From Hydrogenophaga flava NBRC 102514 (GTDB lineage: Bacteria; Pseudomonadota; Gammaproteobacteria; Burkholderiales; Burkholderiaceae_C): DNA of 64,000 nt. The position numbers were made by a program, and so were the translations under genes. This document shows positions 1-8,942 of this stretch, in pieces; positions within the stretch are counted from its first letter, which is position 1, and each line of letters begins with the position of its first letter. The notes below the pieces were generated by a model. That model was not told the DNA's origin. It saw only the letters and a program-made list of their open reading frames with translations, and did no database searches. The DNA is taken from assembly GCF_001571145.1 (NCBI RefSeq), contig NZ_BCTF01000001.1, positions 186,001 through 250,000 on the forward strand, given 5' to 3'.

Positions 1-488
1 TCCGGCTCGGCGGCTCGCTCGGCCTGTCCGCGCTCACGCTGGGCACCCTGACCGACGGCGCCTCCGTGGTGCGCTCCCTGCTGGCCAGCGTGTCGGCGCC
101 GCTGCTGGACGGTGGTGCAGCGAAGGCGCAGATGCGCGCGCAGGAGGCGGCGCTGGAACAGGCGCGTGCCGGCTACGCCAGCACCGTGCTGACCGCGCTG
201 CAGGACGTGGAGGACGCGCTGGTCGCCATCCAGGGCGACCGCGAGCGCCTGGCCCGCCTGCAGACCGCCGCCGAGGCCGCCGTCAACGCCGAGCTGCTGG
301 CGCGCCAGCGCTACCAGAGCGGCCTGATCGATTTCCGCACCGTGCTCGACACCCAGCGCACCCTGCTGTCCGCGCAGGACAGCGTGGCCAGCGCCCAGGC
401 CTCGCTCGCCACCGGCCACGTCCGTCTCTACAAGGCCCTGGGCGGTGGCTGGACCCCGGACACCGCCGCACCGAGCGCCACCCGCTGA
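1..488 (+). CDS. TolC-family outer membrane efflux protein, C-terminal part
   Basis: This is the C-terminal 160 or so residues of an outer membrane channel of the TolC/NodT (RND/ABC efflux) family; the start lies outside the window. The visible part is a long alpha-helical hairpin rich in Ala, Gln and Leu (AQMRAQEAALEQARAGYAS), then QRYQSGLIDFRTVLDTQRTL, which is the typical second-repeat 'RY..G..(D/S)' motif of the family, then a short non-conserved tail. The adaptor gene starts 13 bases after the stop codon, so the gene heads a tolC-macA-macB tripartite efflux operon. The open frame continues upstream of the first possible start at 66 to the window edge. The exported substrate cannot be read from the sequence. 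Confidence 0.9.
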   Translation, partial: RLGGSLGLSALTLGTLTDGASVVRSLLASVSAPLLDGGAAKAQMRAQEAALEQARAGYASTVLTALQDVEDALVAIQGDRERLARLQTAAEAAVNAELLARQRYQSGLIDFRTVLDTQRTLLSAQDSVASAQASLATGHVRLYKALGGGWTPDTAAPSATR

Positions 489-501
489 CCGATTTCTCCC
501 G

Positions 502-1809
502 ATGACCATGAACGCCAAGAAGACCTCCACCCCCGCCGACGTCCAGAACCTGCTGGGCGAAGACCGTCCGCCCCGCTGGTGGCAGCGCGCCTCGACCTGG
601 ATCGCGGTCGCGGCGCTGGCGCTGGCCGGCGGCGGCCTCTACGTCTGGCAGTCGCAGAAGAACGCCAAGGCCGCGCCCGTCTACGTGACCGAACCGCTCA
701 AGGCCGGCGACATCACGCTCACCGTCGCGGCCAACGGCACGCTGCAGCCGACCCGCTCGGTGAACGTGGGCAGCGAACTCTCGGGCACGGTCAAGCGGGT
801 GCTGGTCGACGTCAACGACCGCGTCAAGGCGGGCCAGGTGCTGGTGGAGCTGGACACCGCCAAGCTGCAGGACCAGGTCACGCAGGTGCGCGCCGGCCTG
901 GCCTCGGCCCAGGCGCAGCTGGCCCAGGCAGTGGCCACGGCCCGCGAGGCCCGCGCCACGCTGGCGCGCTTCGAGGAGGTCGCGCGCCTGTCGGGTGGCA
1001 AGGTGCCCTCGGCCACCGAACTCGACAGCGCCAAGGCAGCCGTGGACCGCGCCGTGGCCGCCGAGGCGGCCGCCCAGGCATCGGTCAACGAGGCGCGCGC
1101 CGCGCTGTCGACCAACGAGACCAACCTGTCCAAGGCCTCGATCCGTTCGCCCATCAGTGGTGTGGTGCTCTCGCGCTCGGTCGATCCGGGCAACGCGGTG
1201 GCCGCCTCGCTGCAGGCGGTCACCCTGTTCACCCTGGCCGAGGACCTGGCCCAGCTCAAGCTGGACGTGGCGGTGGACGAGGCCGACGTCGGCAACGTCA
1301 AGGTCGACCAGAAGGCGACGTTCACCGTCAGCGCCTTCCCGGCGCGGCGCTACCCGGCCACCATCCAGCGCGTGGCCTTCGGCTCCACCAAGACCGACAA
1401 CGTCGTCACCTACACCACCACGCTCAACGTCGACAACGCCGACCTGAGCCTGCGCCCGGGCATGACCGCGGCGGCGACCATCGTGGCCAAGGAAGCCAAG
1501 GGCGTGCTGCTGGTGCCCAACACCGCGCTGCGCTTTTCGCCCGCGTCGTCCAACGGCGCCGCCCCAGCCAGTGGCGGCAGCATCCTCTCGAAGATGATGC
1601 CGCGCCCCCCGAACACGCGCCCCAAGACCGCCGGCATGGACCGCCGCGGTGGCGGCCCGCGCCAGATCTGGGTGCTGGAGAACGGCCAGCCCGTGGCCAA
1701 ACCGGTGAAGACCGGCATCAGCGACGGTCGCAACACCGAGGTCAGCGGCGAAGGCCTGACCGAAGGCATGGCGGTCATCACGGAACAACGCAGTGGGGCT
1801 ACGCCGTGA
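502..1809 (+). CDS. macA: MacA-type periplasmic adaptor (HlyD family)
   Basis: A 435-residue membrane fusion protein joins the inner membrane ABC exporter to the outer membrane channel. It has a short cytoplasmic N-terminus, one membrane anchor near residues 33-48 (WIAVAALALAGGGLYVW), a biotinyl-lipoyl half-motif (SGTVKRVLVDVNDRVKAGQ), an Ala/Gln-rich coiled-coil hairpin at about residues 120-220, the second lipoyl half (IRSPISGVVLSRSVDPGN) and beta-barrel domains. Near the C-terminus there is a Pro/Gly/Met-rich insert (about 350-390) that many MacA proteins lack. The start at 502 is chosen because the anchor follows it at the usual distance; a second ATG lies at 508. The stop overlaps the GTG of the ATPase gene by three bases, which suggests translational coupling. 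Confidence 0.93.
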   Translation: MTMNAKKTSTPADVQNLLGEDRPPRWWQRASTWIAVAALALAGGGLYVWQSQKNAKAAPVYVTEPLKAGDITLTVAANGTLQPTRSVNVGSELSGTVKRVLVDVNDRVKAGQVLVELDTAKLQDQVTQVRAGLASAQAQLAQAVATAREARATLARFEEVARLSGGKVPSATELDSAKAAVDRAVAAEAAAQASVNEARAALSTNETNLSKASIRSPISGVVLSRSVDPGNAVAASLQAVTLFTLAEDLAQLKLDVAVDEADVGNVKVDQKATFTVSAFPARRYPATIQRVAFGSTKTDNVVTYTTTLNVDNADLSLRPGMTAAATIVAKEAKGVLLVPNTALRFSPASSNGAAPASGGSILSKMMPRPPNTRPKTAGMDRRGGGPRQIWVLENGQPVAKPVKTGISDGRNTEVSGEGLTEGMAVITEQRSGATP

Positions 1810-2639
1810 GCCCCCACGCTCCACCGCTGCGCGGGTCGCTGCCCCCCGGGGGGGCTGATCCGGCTTGGGGCGGCCCGGCGCCGGATCGCCCGGTCAACGA
1901 CACCCCGCTGATCCGCCTGCGCGGCATCACCAAGACCTACGGCGAGGGCAACACCGCCTTCCAGGCGCTCAAGGGGGTCGACCTCGACATCCAGCAGGGC
2001 GACTTCGTGGCGATCATGGGCCCCAGCGGATCGGGCAAGTCGACCGCGATGAACACGCTGGGCTGCCTGGACGTGCCCACCAGTGGCGAATACCTGTTCC
2101 GCGGTGTGCACGTGGAGACGCTGTCGCGCGACCAGCGTGCGCGCCTGCGCCGACGCTACTTCGGCTTCGTGTTCCAGGGCTTCCACCTGCTGGCGCGCAC
2201 CTCGGCGCAGGAGAACGTCGAGTTGCCCCTGGTCTACCGCGGCGAACCCGCGGCCCTACGGCACTCGGCGGCGCACGCGGCGCTGGAGAAGGTCGGCCTC
2301 AAAGGTTGGGAGCACCACACGCCGGGCGAGCTCTCCGGTGGTCAGCAGCAGCGCGTGGCCATCGCGCGCGCCATCGTCACCGAGCCGCAGGTGCTGCTGG
2401 CCGACGAGCCGACCGGCAACCTCGACACGCAACGCAGCCACGAAATCATGGAACTGCTCTGGCGCCTGAACACCGAGCAGGGCATCACGGTGCTGATGGT
2501 CACGCACGAGCCCGACATGGCCGAGTACGCGCGCCGCATGGTGCGCTTCGTTGACGGCGTGGTCGCCAGCGACGTGCGCAACCCGGTGCCGCACATGCTG
2601 CGCGAACGCCAGTCAGAGGGAGACAGCCATGTGGCTTAA
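1806..2639 (+). CDS. macB: MacB-type ABC exporter ATP-binding protein
   Basis: This 277-residue ATPase would power a MacB/LolD-like exporter. It has Walker A GPSGSGKST, signature LSGGQQQR, Walker B VLLADEPTGNLD and switch histidine in MVTHEPDMAEY. In E. coli the MacB ATPase and permease are one polypeptide; here they are two genes overlapping by 11 bases. The start is taken as GTG 1806, overlapping the macA stop. The first 30 or so residues are then encoded by a GC-rich repeat-like stretch and resemble no ATPase; conserved sequence begins only at TPLIRLRGITKTYG. A start near that point is possible, but no better start codon is visible in frame. Confidence 0.9.
   Translation: MSPHAPPLRGSLPPGGADPAWGGPAPDRPVNDTPLIRLRGITKTYGEGNTAFQALKGVDLDIQQGDFVAIMGPSGSGKSTAMNTLGCLDVPTSGEYLFRGVHVETLSRDQRARLRRRYFGFVFQGFHLLARTSAQENVELPLVYRGEPAALRHSAAHAALEKVGLKGWEHHTPGELSGGQQQRVAIARAIVTEPQVLLADEPTGNLDTQRSHEIMELLWRLNTEQGITVLMVTHEPDMAEYARRMVRFVDGVVASDVRNPVPHMLRERQSEGDSHVA
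1813..1880 (+). repeat. GC-rich palindromic repeat-like element inside macB 5' end
   Basis: The stretch has the core GCCCCCCGGGGGGGC at 1841-1855 followed by a CTTGGGGCGGCCCGGCG tail. I recognise this layout (GCTGCCCCCC..GGGGGGC then TTGGGGCGGCCCGGCG) as a short interspersed motif common in Comamonadaceae intergenic regions. This is known from memory and not from a search. It lies between macA and the first conserved ATPase codon and is read in frame as part of the ATPase N-terminus. Confidence 0.45.
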
Positions 2640-3837
2640 CACCCTGATCCTGGCGCTGCGCTCGATCCGGCGCAACCTGCTGCGCTCCTTCCTCACCATC
2701 CTGGGCATCGTGATCGGTGTCAGCGCCGTGATCACCATGGTCACGGTCGGCAACGGCGCCACCGCGGCGGTGCAGAACCAGATCGCGGGCCTGGGCACCA
2801 ACCTGCTGCAGGTCCGGCCCGGCCAGCGCATGGGGCCGGGCGGCGGCGGCGGCGGTGCGCCCGCATTCAAGGAGAGCGACGGCGAGGCCATCATGGGTCA
2901 GGTCAGCGGCATCCTGGCGGTGGCGCCCGAAGCCCGCACCGGCACCACCCTGGTGGCCAATGGACGCAACTGGAATTCCAGCGTGATCGGCAGCACCAAC
3001 GACTGGCTGGTCACCGGCAACTGGAAGATCGCCGACGGCCGCAACTTCAGCGACGACGAGCTGCGCGCCGGTGGGGCGGTCTGCCTGATTGGCCAGACGG
3101 TGCAGCGCGAGCTGTTCGGCAGCACCAGCGCCGTGGGCGGCCAGCTGCGGGTCAAGGCCATGAGCTGCGAGGTCATCGGCACGCTCGAATCCAAGGGCCA
3201 GGGCGCCTTCGGCAACGACCAGGACGACATGGTGCTGATGCCCATCAAGACGCTGCAGCGCCGCATCGTCGGCCACACCCGCGTCAACACCCTGCTGGTG
3301 TCGATGAGCGATGGCGCCGACGCCTCGCGCGTGACCGCCTCGATCACGCAGCTGCTGCGCGAGCGCCGCAAACTGGCCGAGACCGACGAGGACAACTTCA
3401 ACGTGCTGGACACCAAGCAGCTGGCCGAAACGCTTTCGGGCACGACGAAGATCATGACCATGCTGCTCGGCGCGGTGGCCGCCGTGAGCCTGCTGGTGGG
3501 CGGCATCGGCATCATGAACATCATGCTGGTGAGCGTGACCGAGCGCACCCGCGAGATCGGCCTGCGCCTGGCCATCGGCGCGCTGGAGCGCGAGGTGCTG
3601 CTGCAGTTCCTGATCGAGGCCGTGGTGCTGGCCGCGCTCGGCGGCCTGGTGGGCATCGTTCTGGCCACCGGCGCCTCGGTGGCGCTGTCGGCGGTGATGG
3701 ACGTGCCCTACCAGTTCAACCTGGGGGTGAACCTGCTGAGCTTCCTGTTCTCGGCCGCCATCGGCGTGCTGTTCGGCTACTTCCCGGCACGGCGCGCGGC
3801 GCGGCTCAATCCGATCGACGCCCTGCGCCACGAGTGA
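2629..3837 (+). CDS. macB: MacB-type ABC exporter permease
   Basis: This 402-residue FtsX/MacB-family permease has one N-terminal membrane segment (about residues 20-42), a large periplasmic MacB_PCD domain with a Gly-rich loop, and three C-terminal membrane segments (about 285-310, 335-360, 370-392). The conserved MLVSVTERTREIGLRLAIGA stretch that couples to the ATPase is present. The ATG at 2629 follows AGAGGGAGA and overlaps the end of the ATPase gene in another frame. With the TolC-like channel and MacA it makes a complete tripartite exporter; macrolides, peptides and siderophores are known MacB-class substrates, and none can be chosen here. Confidence 0.93.
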   Translation: MWLNTLILALRSIRRNLLRSFLTILGIVIGVSAVITMVTVGNGATAAVQNQIAGLGTNLLQVRPGQRMGPGGGGGGAPAFKESDGEAIMGQVSGILAVAPEARTGTTLVANGRNWNSSVIGSTNDWLVTGNWKIADGRNFSDDELRAGGAVCLIGQTVQRELFGSTSAVGGQLRVKAMSCEVIGTLESKGQGAFGNDQDDMVLMPIKTLQRRIVGHTRVNTLLVSMSDGADASRVTASITQLLRERRKLAETDEDNFNVLDTKQLAETLSGTTKIMTMLLGAVAAVSLLVGGIGIMNIMLVSVTERTREIGLRLAIGALEREVLLQFLIEAVVLAALGGLVGIVLATGASVALSAVMDVPYQFNLGVNLLSFLFSAAIGVLFGYFPARRAARLNPIDALRHE

Positions 3838-3845
3838 GTCCGGCA

Positions 3846-3868
3846 CGGCGGATCGATATGATCCGCCG
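3846..3868 (+). promoter_or_regulatory. Stem-loop abutting a start codon
   Basis: A perfect 9-bp inverted repeat (CGGCGGATC, loop GATAT, GATCCGCCG) ends one base before the ATG at 3869. No Shine-Dalgarno sequence is visible between the hairpin and the start. It could end the mac transcript or hold back translation of the next gene. No U-tract follows, so a simple intrinsic terminator is unlikely. Confidence 0.5.
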
Positions 3869-4498
3869 ATGTCCTCCCCCACCCTCGACGCGCGCGGCCT
3901 GACGCTCTGGTCCATTGCCCTGATCGCCTTGCTGGGCCTGTCGGCCTGGCACCCTCTGGAACTGGACACCTGGGCGATGGAGGTGGCGCCGGTCGTCGTG
4001 GTGCTGCCGCTGTTGTGGCTGAGCCGGCGGCGTTTTCCGCTCACGCCCCTGCTCTACGGTCTGATCTTCGTGCACGCCCTGATCCTGATGCTCGGTGGCC
4101 ACTACACCTACGCCCAGGTGCCGCTGGGGTTCTGGAGGCAGGACTGGTTCGGGCTGGCACGCAACCCCTACGACGGTGTCGGTCACTTTGCGCAGGGCTT
4201 CGTGCCCGCGATGGTGGCGCGCGAACTGCTGCTGCGCCAGACGGCGCTCAGGCCAGGCAAGTGGCTGTTCGCGATCGTGGTGCTGGCCTGCGGCGGCATC
4301 AGCGCGCTCTATGAGTTGATCGAATGGGGCGCGGCGGTCGCGATGGGCGCGGGCGCCGATGCCTTCCTCGGCACCCAGGGCGACCCCTGGGACACACAGA
4401 AGGACATGGCGCTGGCCTTCGTCGGCGCTGTGGTGGCACAGCCGCTGCTGGCGCGCTGGCACGACGCCCAGCTGGCGCGGCTGGTGCAGCGCCCCTGA
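3869..4498 (+). CDS. YjdF-like inner membrane protein (DUF2238)
   Basis: A 209-residue integral membrane protein with about five or six hydrophobic helices matches the DUF2238/YjdF family, whose role is unknown. Family landmarks visible here are GGHYTYAQVPLG, RNPYDGVGHFAQGFVPAM and the acidic helix ALYELIEWGAA, ending in GTQGDPWDTQKDM. The length is normal for the family (about 200). The gene follows macB by 31 bases, all occupied by the stem-loop, and converges on purT with 10 bases between stops. Whether it belongs to the mac operon is unclear. Confidence 0.85.
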   Translation: MSSPTLDARGLTLWSIALIALLGLSAWHPLELDTWAMEVAPVVVVLPLLWLSRRRFPLTPLLYGLIFVHALILMLGGHYTYAQVPLGFWRQDWFGLARNPYDGVGHFAQGFVPAMVARELLLRQTALRPGKWLFAIVVLACGGISALYELIEWGAAVAMGAGADAFLGTQGDPWDTQKDMALAFVGAVVAQPLLARWHDAQLARLVQRP

Positions 4499-4508
4499 AA
4501 GAAGGAGC

Positions 4509-5711
4509 TCAGGCCTGGCGCGGCTTGACCTTGCCCGCCGCCAGCTTGGCGTTGGCGCGCGCGGTGTCGGTGTCGGCTGCCCGCGCCAGCGCCACGCCCA
4601 TGCGGCGCTTGGTGAAGCTCTCGGGCTTGCCGAACAGGCGCAGGTCGGTGCCGGGCACGCGCAGTGCGTCATCCACGCCGTCGAAGACGATGCCTTGCGC
4701 CTCGACGCCGCCGTAGATGACGGCGCTGGCGCCCGGGTTTCGCAGGCTGGTGTCCACCGGCAGACCCAGGATGGCGCGGGCGTGCAGTTCGAACTCGCTC
4801 TGGTGCTGCGTGCACAGGGTCACCAGGCCGGTGTCGTGCGGGCGCGGGCTGACCTCGCTGAACCAGACCTGCTCGCCCTTGACGAACAGCTCCACGCCGA
4901 ACAGGCCGAGGCCGCCCAGGTTGTCGGTCACGGCCTTGGCGATCTGGCGCGACTTCTCGATGGCGGCCGGCTTCATGGCCATGGGCTGCCAGCTTTCCAC
5001 GTAGTCGCCACTGACCTGCACGTGGCCGATGGGTTCGCAGAAGTGGGTGTCGGTCTCGCCGCTGGCGCCCTTGGCGCGCACGGTGAGTTGCGTGATCTCG
5101 TAGTCGAAATCGATGAAGCCTTCGACGATCACACGGCCATGGCTCACGCGGCCACCGGCCATCGCGTAGTCCCAGGCCTTCTGCACGTCGGCCGGGCCGT
5201 CGATCTTGCTCTGGCCCTTGCCGCTGGAGCTCATCACCGGCTTGACGATGCAGGGGTAGCCGATGCCGGCGTCAATGGCCGCCTGCAGCTCGGCCAGCGA
5301 GTCGCAGAACTTGTAGGGGCTGGTCGGCAGGCCCAGGGTCTCGGCCGCCAGGCGGCGGATGCCTTCATGGTCCATGGTCAGGCGGGCGGCGCGCGCGGTC
5401 GGGATCACCGTCACCGTGCCGGCGGCTTCCAGCTGCTCCAGCATGGGCGTGGCAATGGCCTCGATCTCGGGCACCACCAGGTGCGGGCGCTCGGCCTCGA
5501 TCAGCGCCTTGAGCTGCGCCGGATCGCTCATGGTGATGGTGCGCGCGTGGTGCGCCACCTGCTGGCCCGGCGCGTTCTGATAGCGGTCGACCGCGATGGT
5601 CTCCACGCCCAGGCGCTGCAGCGCGATCAGCACTTCCTTGCCGAGCTCGCCGCTGCCCAGCAGCATGACGCGGGTGGCGGAGGGCGAGAGGGGTGTACCA
5701 AGCGTCGTCAT
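4509..5711 (-). CDS. purT: Formate-dependent phosphoribosylglycinamide formyltransferase
   Basis: PurT makes formyl-GAR from GAR, formate and ATP, the folate-independent route for step three of purine synthesis. The 400-residue product matches the family length (392 in E. coli). It has the N-terminal dinucleotide-like loop [12 protein letters not shown], the substrate loop [17 protein letters not shown] and the ATP-grasp core ([41 protein letters not shown]). ATG 5711 is preferred over an upstream in-frame ATG at 5744 because GAGGA lies just ahead of it and family homology begins directly after. It is 19 bases downstream of psd on the same strand and probably shares its transcript. Confidence 0.95.
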   Translation of the reverse strand: MTTLGTPLSPSATRVMLLGSGELGKEVLIALQRLGVETIAVDRYQNAPGQQVAHHARTITMSDPAQLKALIEAERPHLVVPEIEAIATPMLEQLEAAGTVTVIPTARAARLTMDHEGIRRLAAETLGLPTSPYKFCDSLAELQAAIDAGIGYPCIVKPVMSSSGKGQSKIDGPADVQKAWDYAMAGGRVSHGRVIVEGFIDFDYEITQLTVRAKGASGETDTHFCEPIGHVQVSGDYVESWQPMAMKPAAIEKSRQIAKAVTDNLGGLGLFGVELFVKGEQVWFSEVSPRPHDTGLVTLCTQHQSEFELHARAILGLPVDTSLRNPGASAVIYGGVEAQGIVFDGVDDALRVPGTDLRLFGKPESFTKRRMGVALARAADTDTARANAKLAAGKVKPRQA

Positions 5712-5730
5712 GAGGGTCCTCGAAAAAACG

Positions 5731-6597
5731 TCAGGGGGCGGCAAGGCCCATGGCCTCGCCCATGCGCACTGGGCGGCCGGCCGACCAGCGCGGGTGGAAA
5801 TCGATGGTGTTCTTCGGCCAGAGCATCACGACCGTGGAACCCAGCAGGAAGCAGCCCATTTCCTCGCCGCGCTGCAGCAGGCAAGGCTCGTCGTCGTAGG
5901 TCCATTCGCGCACGTTGCGGGTGCGCGGCGGATTGACCACACCGTGCCAGACGGTGGCCATACTGCCGACGATGGTGGCGCCCACCAGCACCAGCGCAAA
6001 CGGACGGGTCTCGCCGTTGACACCGTGCGGCACATCGAACACGCAGACCACGCGCTCGTTGCGCGCGAACAGGCCGGGCACGTGCGCTGCCGTCACCGGG
6101 TTCACCGAGAACAGCTCGCCGGGCACGTAGATCATGCGCCGCAGCCGCGCGTTGCTGGGCATGTGGATGCGGTGGTAGTCCTTGGGGCTGAGGTAGATGG
6201 TGGCGAAGGAGCCGCCACGGAACTGCGCGGCCAGGCCGGCGTTGCCCCCCACGAGCGCGCGGGTGCTGTAGCGGTGGCCCTTGGCCTGGTAGATCTGGTC
6301 GTCCTTGATGTCGCCGAACTGGCTGATCGCGCCGTCGACCGGACACACAAAACCCTCGGGCGCCAGCGGGCGCACACCGGCGCGAAGCGGCCGGGTGAAG
6401 AACTCGTTGAAGGTGGCGTAGCTGCGCGGGTCGGAATTGGCGGCCTCGTCCATGTTGACGCCGTAGCGCTTGATGAACCAGGGAATCACGTTGTGCGTCC
6501 ACCAGGTGGCGCGCGAGTGGGCACACCAGCCGGCAAAGCGCGTGATCGCGGTTTTGGGCAGCAGGTATTGCAGGGCGACGGCGGGGGGAAGGGACAC
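5731..6597 (-). CDS. psd: Phosphatidylserine decarboxylase proenzyme
   Basis: Psd converts phosphatidylserine to phosphatidylethanolamine at the inner membrane. The protein self-cleaves at the LGST motif, seen here as [10 protein letters not shown], to give the pyruvoyl alpha chain. Other family marks are [21 protein letters not shown] and [13 protein letters not shown]. The GTG at 6597 gives [15 protein letters not shown], the usual N-terminus, and 288 residues; an upstream ATG at 6651 would add 18 residues unlike the family. Neither start has a good ribosome site, so the exact start is uncertain. Psd heads a minus-strand pair with purT and is divergent from the ABC exporter. Confidence 0.93.
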   Translation of the reverse strand: MSLPPAVALQYLLPKTAITRFAGWCAHSRATWWTHNVIPWFIKRYGVNMDEAANSDPRSYATFNEFFTRPLRAGVRPLAPEGFVCPVDGAISQFGDIKDDQIYQAKGHRYSTRALVGGNAGLAAQFRGGSFATIYLSPKDYHRIHMPSNARLRRMIYVPGELFSVNPVTAAHVPGLFARNERVVCVFDVPHGVNGETRPFALVLVGATIVGSMATVWHGVVNPPRTRNVREWTYDDEPCLLQRGEEMGCFLLGSTVVMLWPKNTIDFHPRWSAGRPVRMGEAMGLAAP

Positions 6598-6721
6598 TTT
6601 GGAGCGCGCCGGACGCGGCGTCAGACGACCGTTCGGCCGGGAAGCCGGCATTGTAGGACGGCCGTTTTCACCCGCCATTTCCGCCCGCAAGGGCAAGGCG
6701 GGCACGGCACAATCGGCCGCC

Positions 6722-7657
6722 ATGAGTGAACTGCTGTTCGAGTGCCGGGACCTGGTCAAGCGCTATGGCGGCCAGACCGTCGTCGATGGTCTCTCGTTCG
6801 GCATCGCGCCGGGCGAGTGCCTGGGCGTGATCGGACCCAACGGTGCCGGCAAGACCACCACCATCCGCATGTGCCTGGGGCTGACGGCGCCGGATGCCGG
6901 CGAAGTGACGGCCTTCGGGCTGCCCATGCCGCAGGAGGCGCTGGCGGTCAAGCAGCGCCTGGGCGTGGTGAGCCAGATGGACACGCTGGACCCGGACTTC
7001 TCCTGCGCCGAGAACCTGCTGGTGTACGGCCGCTACTTCGGCCTGAAGGACGCGGCCGTTCGCGCGCGCATTCCGAGGCTGCTGGAGTTTGCGGCGCTGT
7101 CGCACAAGGCCGACGCCAAACCCGGCGAACTCTCGGGCGGCATGAAGCGGCGGCTGTCGCTGGCGCGCGCGCTGGTCAACGACCCGCAACTGCTGCTGCT
7201 CGACGAACCCACCACCGGGCTGGACCCGCAGGCGCGGCACCTGATGTGGGAGCGGCTGCAGTTGTTGCTGCAACAGGGCAAGAGCATCCTGCTCACGACG
7301 CATTTCATGGACGAAGCCGAGCGCCTGTGTTCGCGCCTGCTGGTGCTGGACCACGGCCGCAAGATCGCCGAGGGCCGGCCGCGCGAGCTGATCGCGCAGC
7401 ACCTGGAGCCCGAGGTGGTGGAGGTCTACGGCGCGGGTGCGTTGGCGCTGCACGACGCGCCGGCACACGCCGCCCTTCGTCAGCTGGCCGGGCGGGTCGA
7501 GGTGAGCGGCGAGACGGTGTTCTTCTACACCCAGGACGCGCGCTCGCTGCTGCAGGCGCTGGCGCCGTTGCACGATCTGCGCACCCTGCACCGGCCGGCG
7601 AACCTGGAAGACCTTTTCCTGAAGTTGACCGGACGACAGATCCGCGAGGACGGCTGA
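6722..7657 (+). CDS. NodI-type ABC exporter ATP-binding protein
   Basis: A 311-residue ABC-2-class ATPase of the NodI/DrrA group has Walker [11 protein letters not shown], signature [11 protein letters not shown], Walker [13 protein letters not shown] and switch histidine in [11 protein letters not shown], plus a C-terminal domain after residue 220. NodI/NodJ in rhizobia export lipochitooligosaccharides, but nearly all Burkholderiales carry this pair without nod genes, so the substrate is unknown. The start ATG 6722 is 124 bases from the divergent psd start. The stop overlaps the permease ATG (ATGA). Confidence 0.92.
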   Translation: MSELLFECRDLVKRYGGQTVVDGLSFGIAPGECLGVIGPNGAGKTTTIRMCLGLTAPDAGEVTAFGLPMPQEALAVKQRLGVVSQMDTLDPDFSCAENLLVYGRYFGLKDAAVRARIPRLLEFAALSHKADAKPGELSGGMKRRLSLARALVNDPQLLLLDEPTTGLDPQARHLMWERLQLLLQQGKSILLTTHFMDEAERLCSRLLVLDHGRKIAEGRPRELIAQHLEPEVVEVYGAGALALHDAPAHAALRQLAGRVEVSGETVFFYTQDARSLLQALAPLHDLRTLHRPANLEDLFLKLTGRQIREDG

Positions 7658-8469
7658 TGAGCAACCCATCCCATTGGTCCGCCCCACGCCTCTCGATGCG
7701 CTGGTGGCCCGTGTTCCAGCGCAACCTGCTGGTCTGGAAGAAGCTGGCGCTGCCCAGCCTGGTCGGCAACATCGCCGAGCCGCTGATGTGGCTGGTGGCC
7801 TTCGGCTACGGCATGGGCGCGCTGGTGGGCCAGGTGACCCTGTCCACGCCCCAGGGTGAACAGGCCGTGCCCTACATCCTGTTCCTGGCCAGCGGCAGCA
7901 TCTGCATGAGCGCGATGAACGCGGCCAGCTTCGAGGCGCTGTACTCCGCCTTCTCGCGCATGCATGTGCAGAAGACCTGGGACGGCATCATGAACGCCCC
8001 GGTGCGGCTGGACGACGTGGTGCTGGCCGAAATGCTGTGGGCGGCCTTCAAGGCCCTGTTCACGGTGCTGGCCATCCTGGGCGTGATGCTGGCGCTGGGC
8101 ATCAGCCATTCACCGAAGCTGTTGCTGGTGCTGCCGGTCCTGCTGGTGGCGGGCATCACCTTCTCGTGCATCGCCCTGGTGTTCAACGCGCTGGCCCAGG
8201 GCTACGACTTTTTCACCTACTACTTCACGCTGTTCCTGACACCCATGATGTTCCTCTCGGGTGTCTTCTTTCCCCGGGAACAGCTGCCGGGTCTGGTGCG
8301 CGCCATCTCCGAATGGCTGCCGCTGACCAATGCCGTCGCGCTGGTGCGCCCCCTGTTCATGGACCAGTGGCCCGATCGGCCCCTGGTGCACCTGGCGGTG
8401 CTGGCGGTCTACGCGGTCGGCGCGTTCTGGGTCGCGCTGGCGCTGACCCGCAAACGCTTTGCGAAGTGA
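7657..8469 (+). CDS. NodJ-type ABC-2 permease
   Basis: A 270-residue ABC-2 membrane protein is the partner of the ATPase upstream. It has six predicted hydrophobic segments, a charged N-terminal stretch (FQRNLLVWKKLALPSLVGN) typical of NodJ, and the late-family motif MMFLSGVFFPREQLP followed by a last helix and a short basic tail (TRKRFAK). ATGA overlap with the ATPase gene implies coupled translation. The stop codon directly abuts that of the convergent small gene. Confidence 0.92.
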   Translation: MSNPSHWSAPRLSMRWWPVFQRNLLVWKKLALPSLVGNIAEPLMWLVAFGYGMGALVGQVTLSTPQGEQAVPYILFLASGSICMSAMNAASFEALYSAFSRMHVQKTWDGIMNAPVRLDDVVLAEMLWAAFKALFTVLAILGVMLALGISHSPKLLLVLPVLLVAGITFSCIALVFNALAQGYDFFTYYFTLFLTPMMFLSGVFFPREQLPGLVRAISEWLPLTNAVALVRPLFMDQWPDRPLVHLAVLAVYAVGAFWVALALTRKRFAK

Positions 8470-8742
8470 TCAGTGCACGGCAAGCTGCAGGGCCGGCTGG
8501 GCCGCGGCGTAGAACTCGACGCCGGAGTCCATGAAGACTTCGTTGTCGATCGCAGCGTCGTAGGCGCGGATGGCCTTGCGCTGGGTGAGGGTGCGGTGGG
8601 TGATCGGGATCAGGGGCTTGTCCAGCGGGCGGCACACGCGGTGGCGCAGGCCACGCAGATCGCGGCTGCTTTCCATGGCCGTGATCACGGCTTCCGGATC
8701 GAGCATGAGGACGAAGGGGTTGAGGCTGGCGGTGGAGTTCAT
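8470..8742 (-). CDS. Small conserved protein of unknown function
   Basis: A 90-residue soluble protein starts MNSTASLNPFVLMLDPEAV and is otherwise charged, with RRVCRPLDK-like sequence (RHRVCRPLDKPLIPITHR) and no membrane segment or signal. I have seen similar short proteins beginning with the 'NPFVLMLDPE' stretch in Comamonadaceae, where they are annotated as hypothetical. Start 8742 is chosen over an in-frame ATG at 8775 because conservation seems to begin there; AGGAC lies about eight bases upstream. It may be a regulatory or structural small protein; nothing more can be said. Confidence 0.75.
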   Translation of the reverse strand: MNSTASLNPFVLMLDPEAVITAMESSRDLRGLRHRVCRPLDKPLIPITHRTLTQRKAIRAYDAAIDNEVFMDSGVEFYAAAQPALQLAVH

Positions 8743-8942
8743 GGCGATGTCCTGGAGAAAACGGGGTGAAAACAAGGCGTTTGTCGATGTGACAAACTGT
8801 ATTCATCCTGTTTCAAGCCGTTAAGTCGGCGCCTCGCCATTCGCGTTGTAGGAAATTGCCTGACAAGCCGTGAGATAAACGGAAATCACCTGTCAGTTTT
8901 CCGCCGAGCGGGGCCCCAGCCGGCCCCGCCTAACGACCCCTG
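8743..8942. other. Intergenic region with hairpin at 8908-8929
   Basis: These 200 bases lie between the end of the ybdK-like gene and the small-protein gene, both on the minus strand. The hairpin GCGGGGCC-N6-GGCCCCGC sits just past the ybdK stop and may end that transcript, though no U-tract follows. The AT-richer part (8770-8890) should hold the small gene's promoter; no clear -35/-10 pair can be named. Confidence 0.4.

Noticed and set aside
579-1805. Upstream extension of the macB ATPase frame
   Set aside because: The frame stays open through macA, but its Arg/Gly/Ala-rich translation has no family similarity; the macA frame is the real one.
6598-6759. Longer psd starts at 6651 or 6759
   Set aside because: The added residues are not family-like and have no ribosome site; GTG 6597 gives the usual N-terminus, though the choice is not certain.
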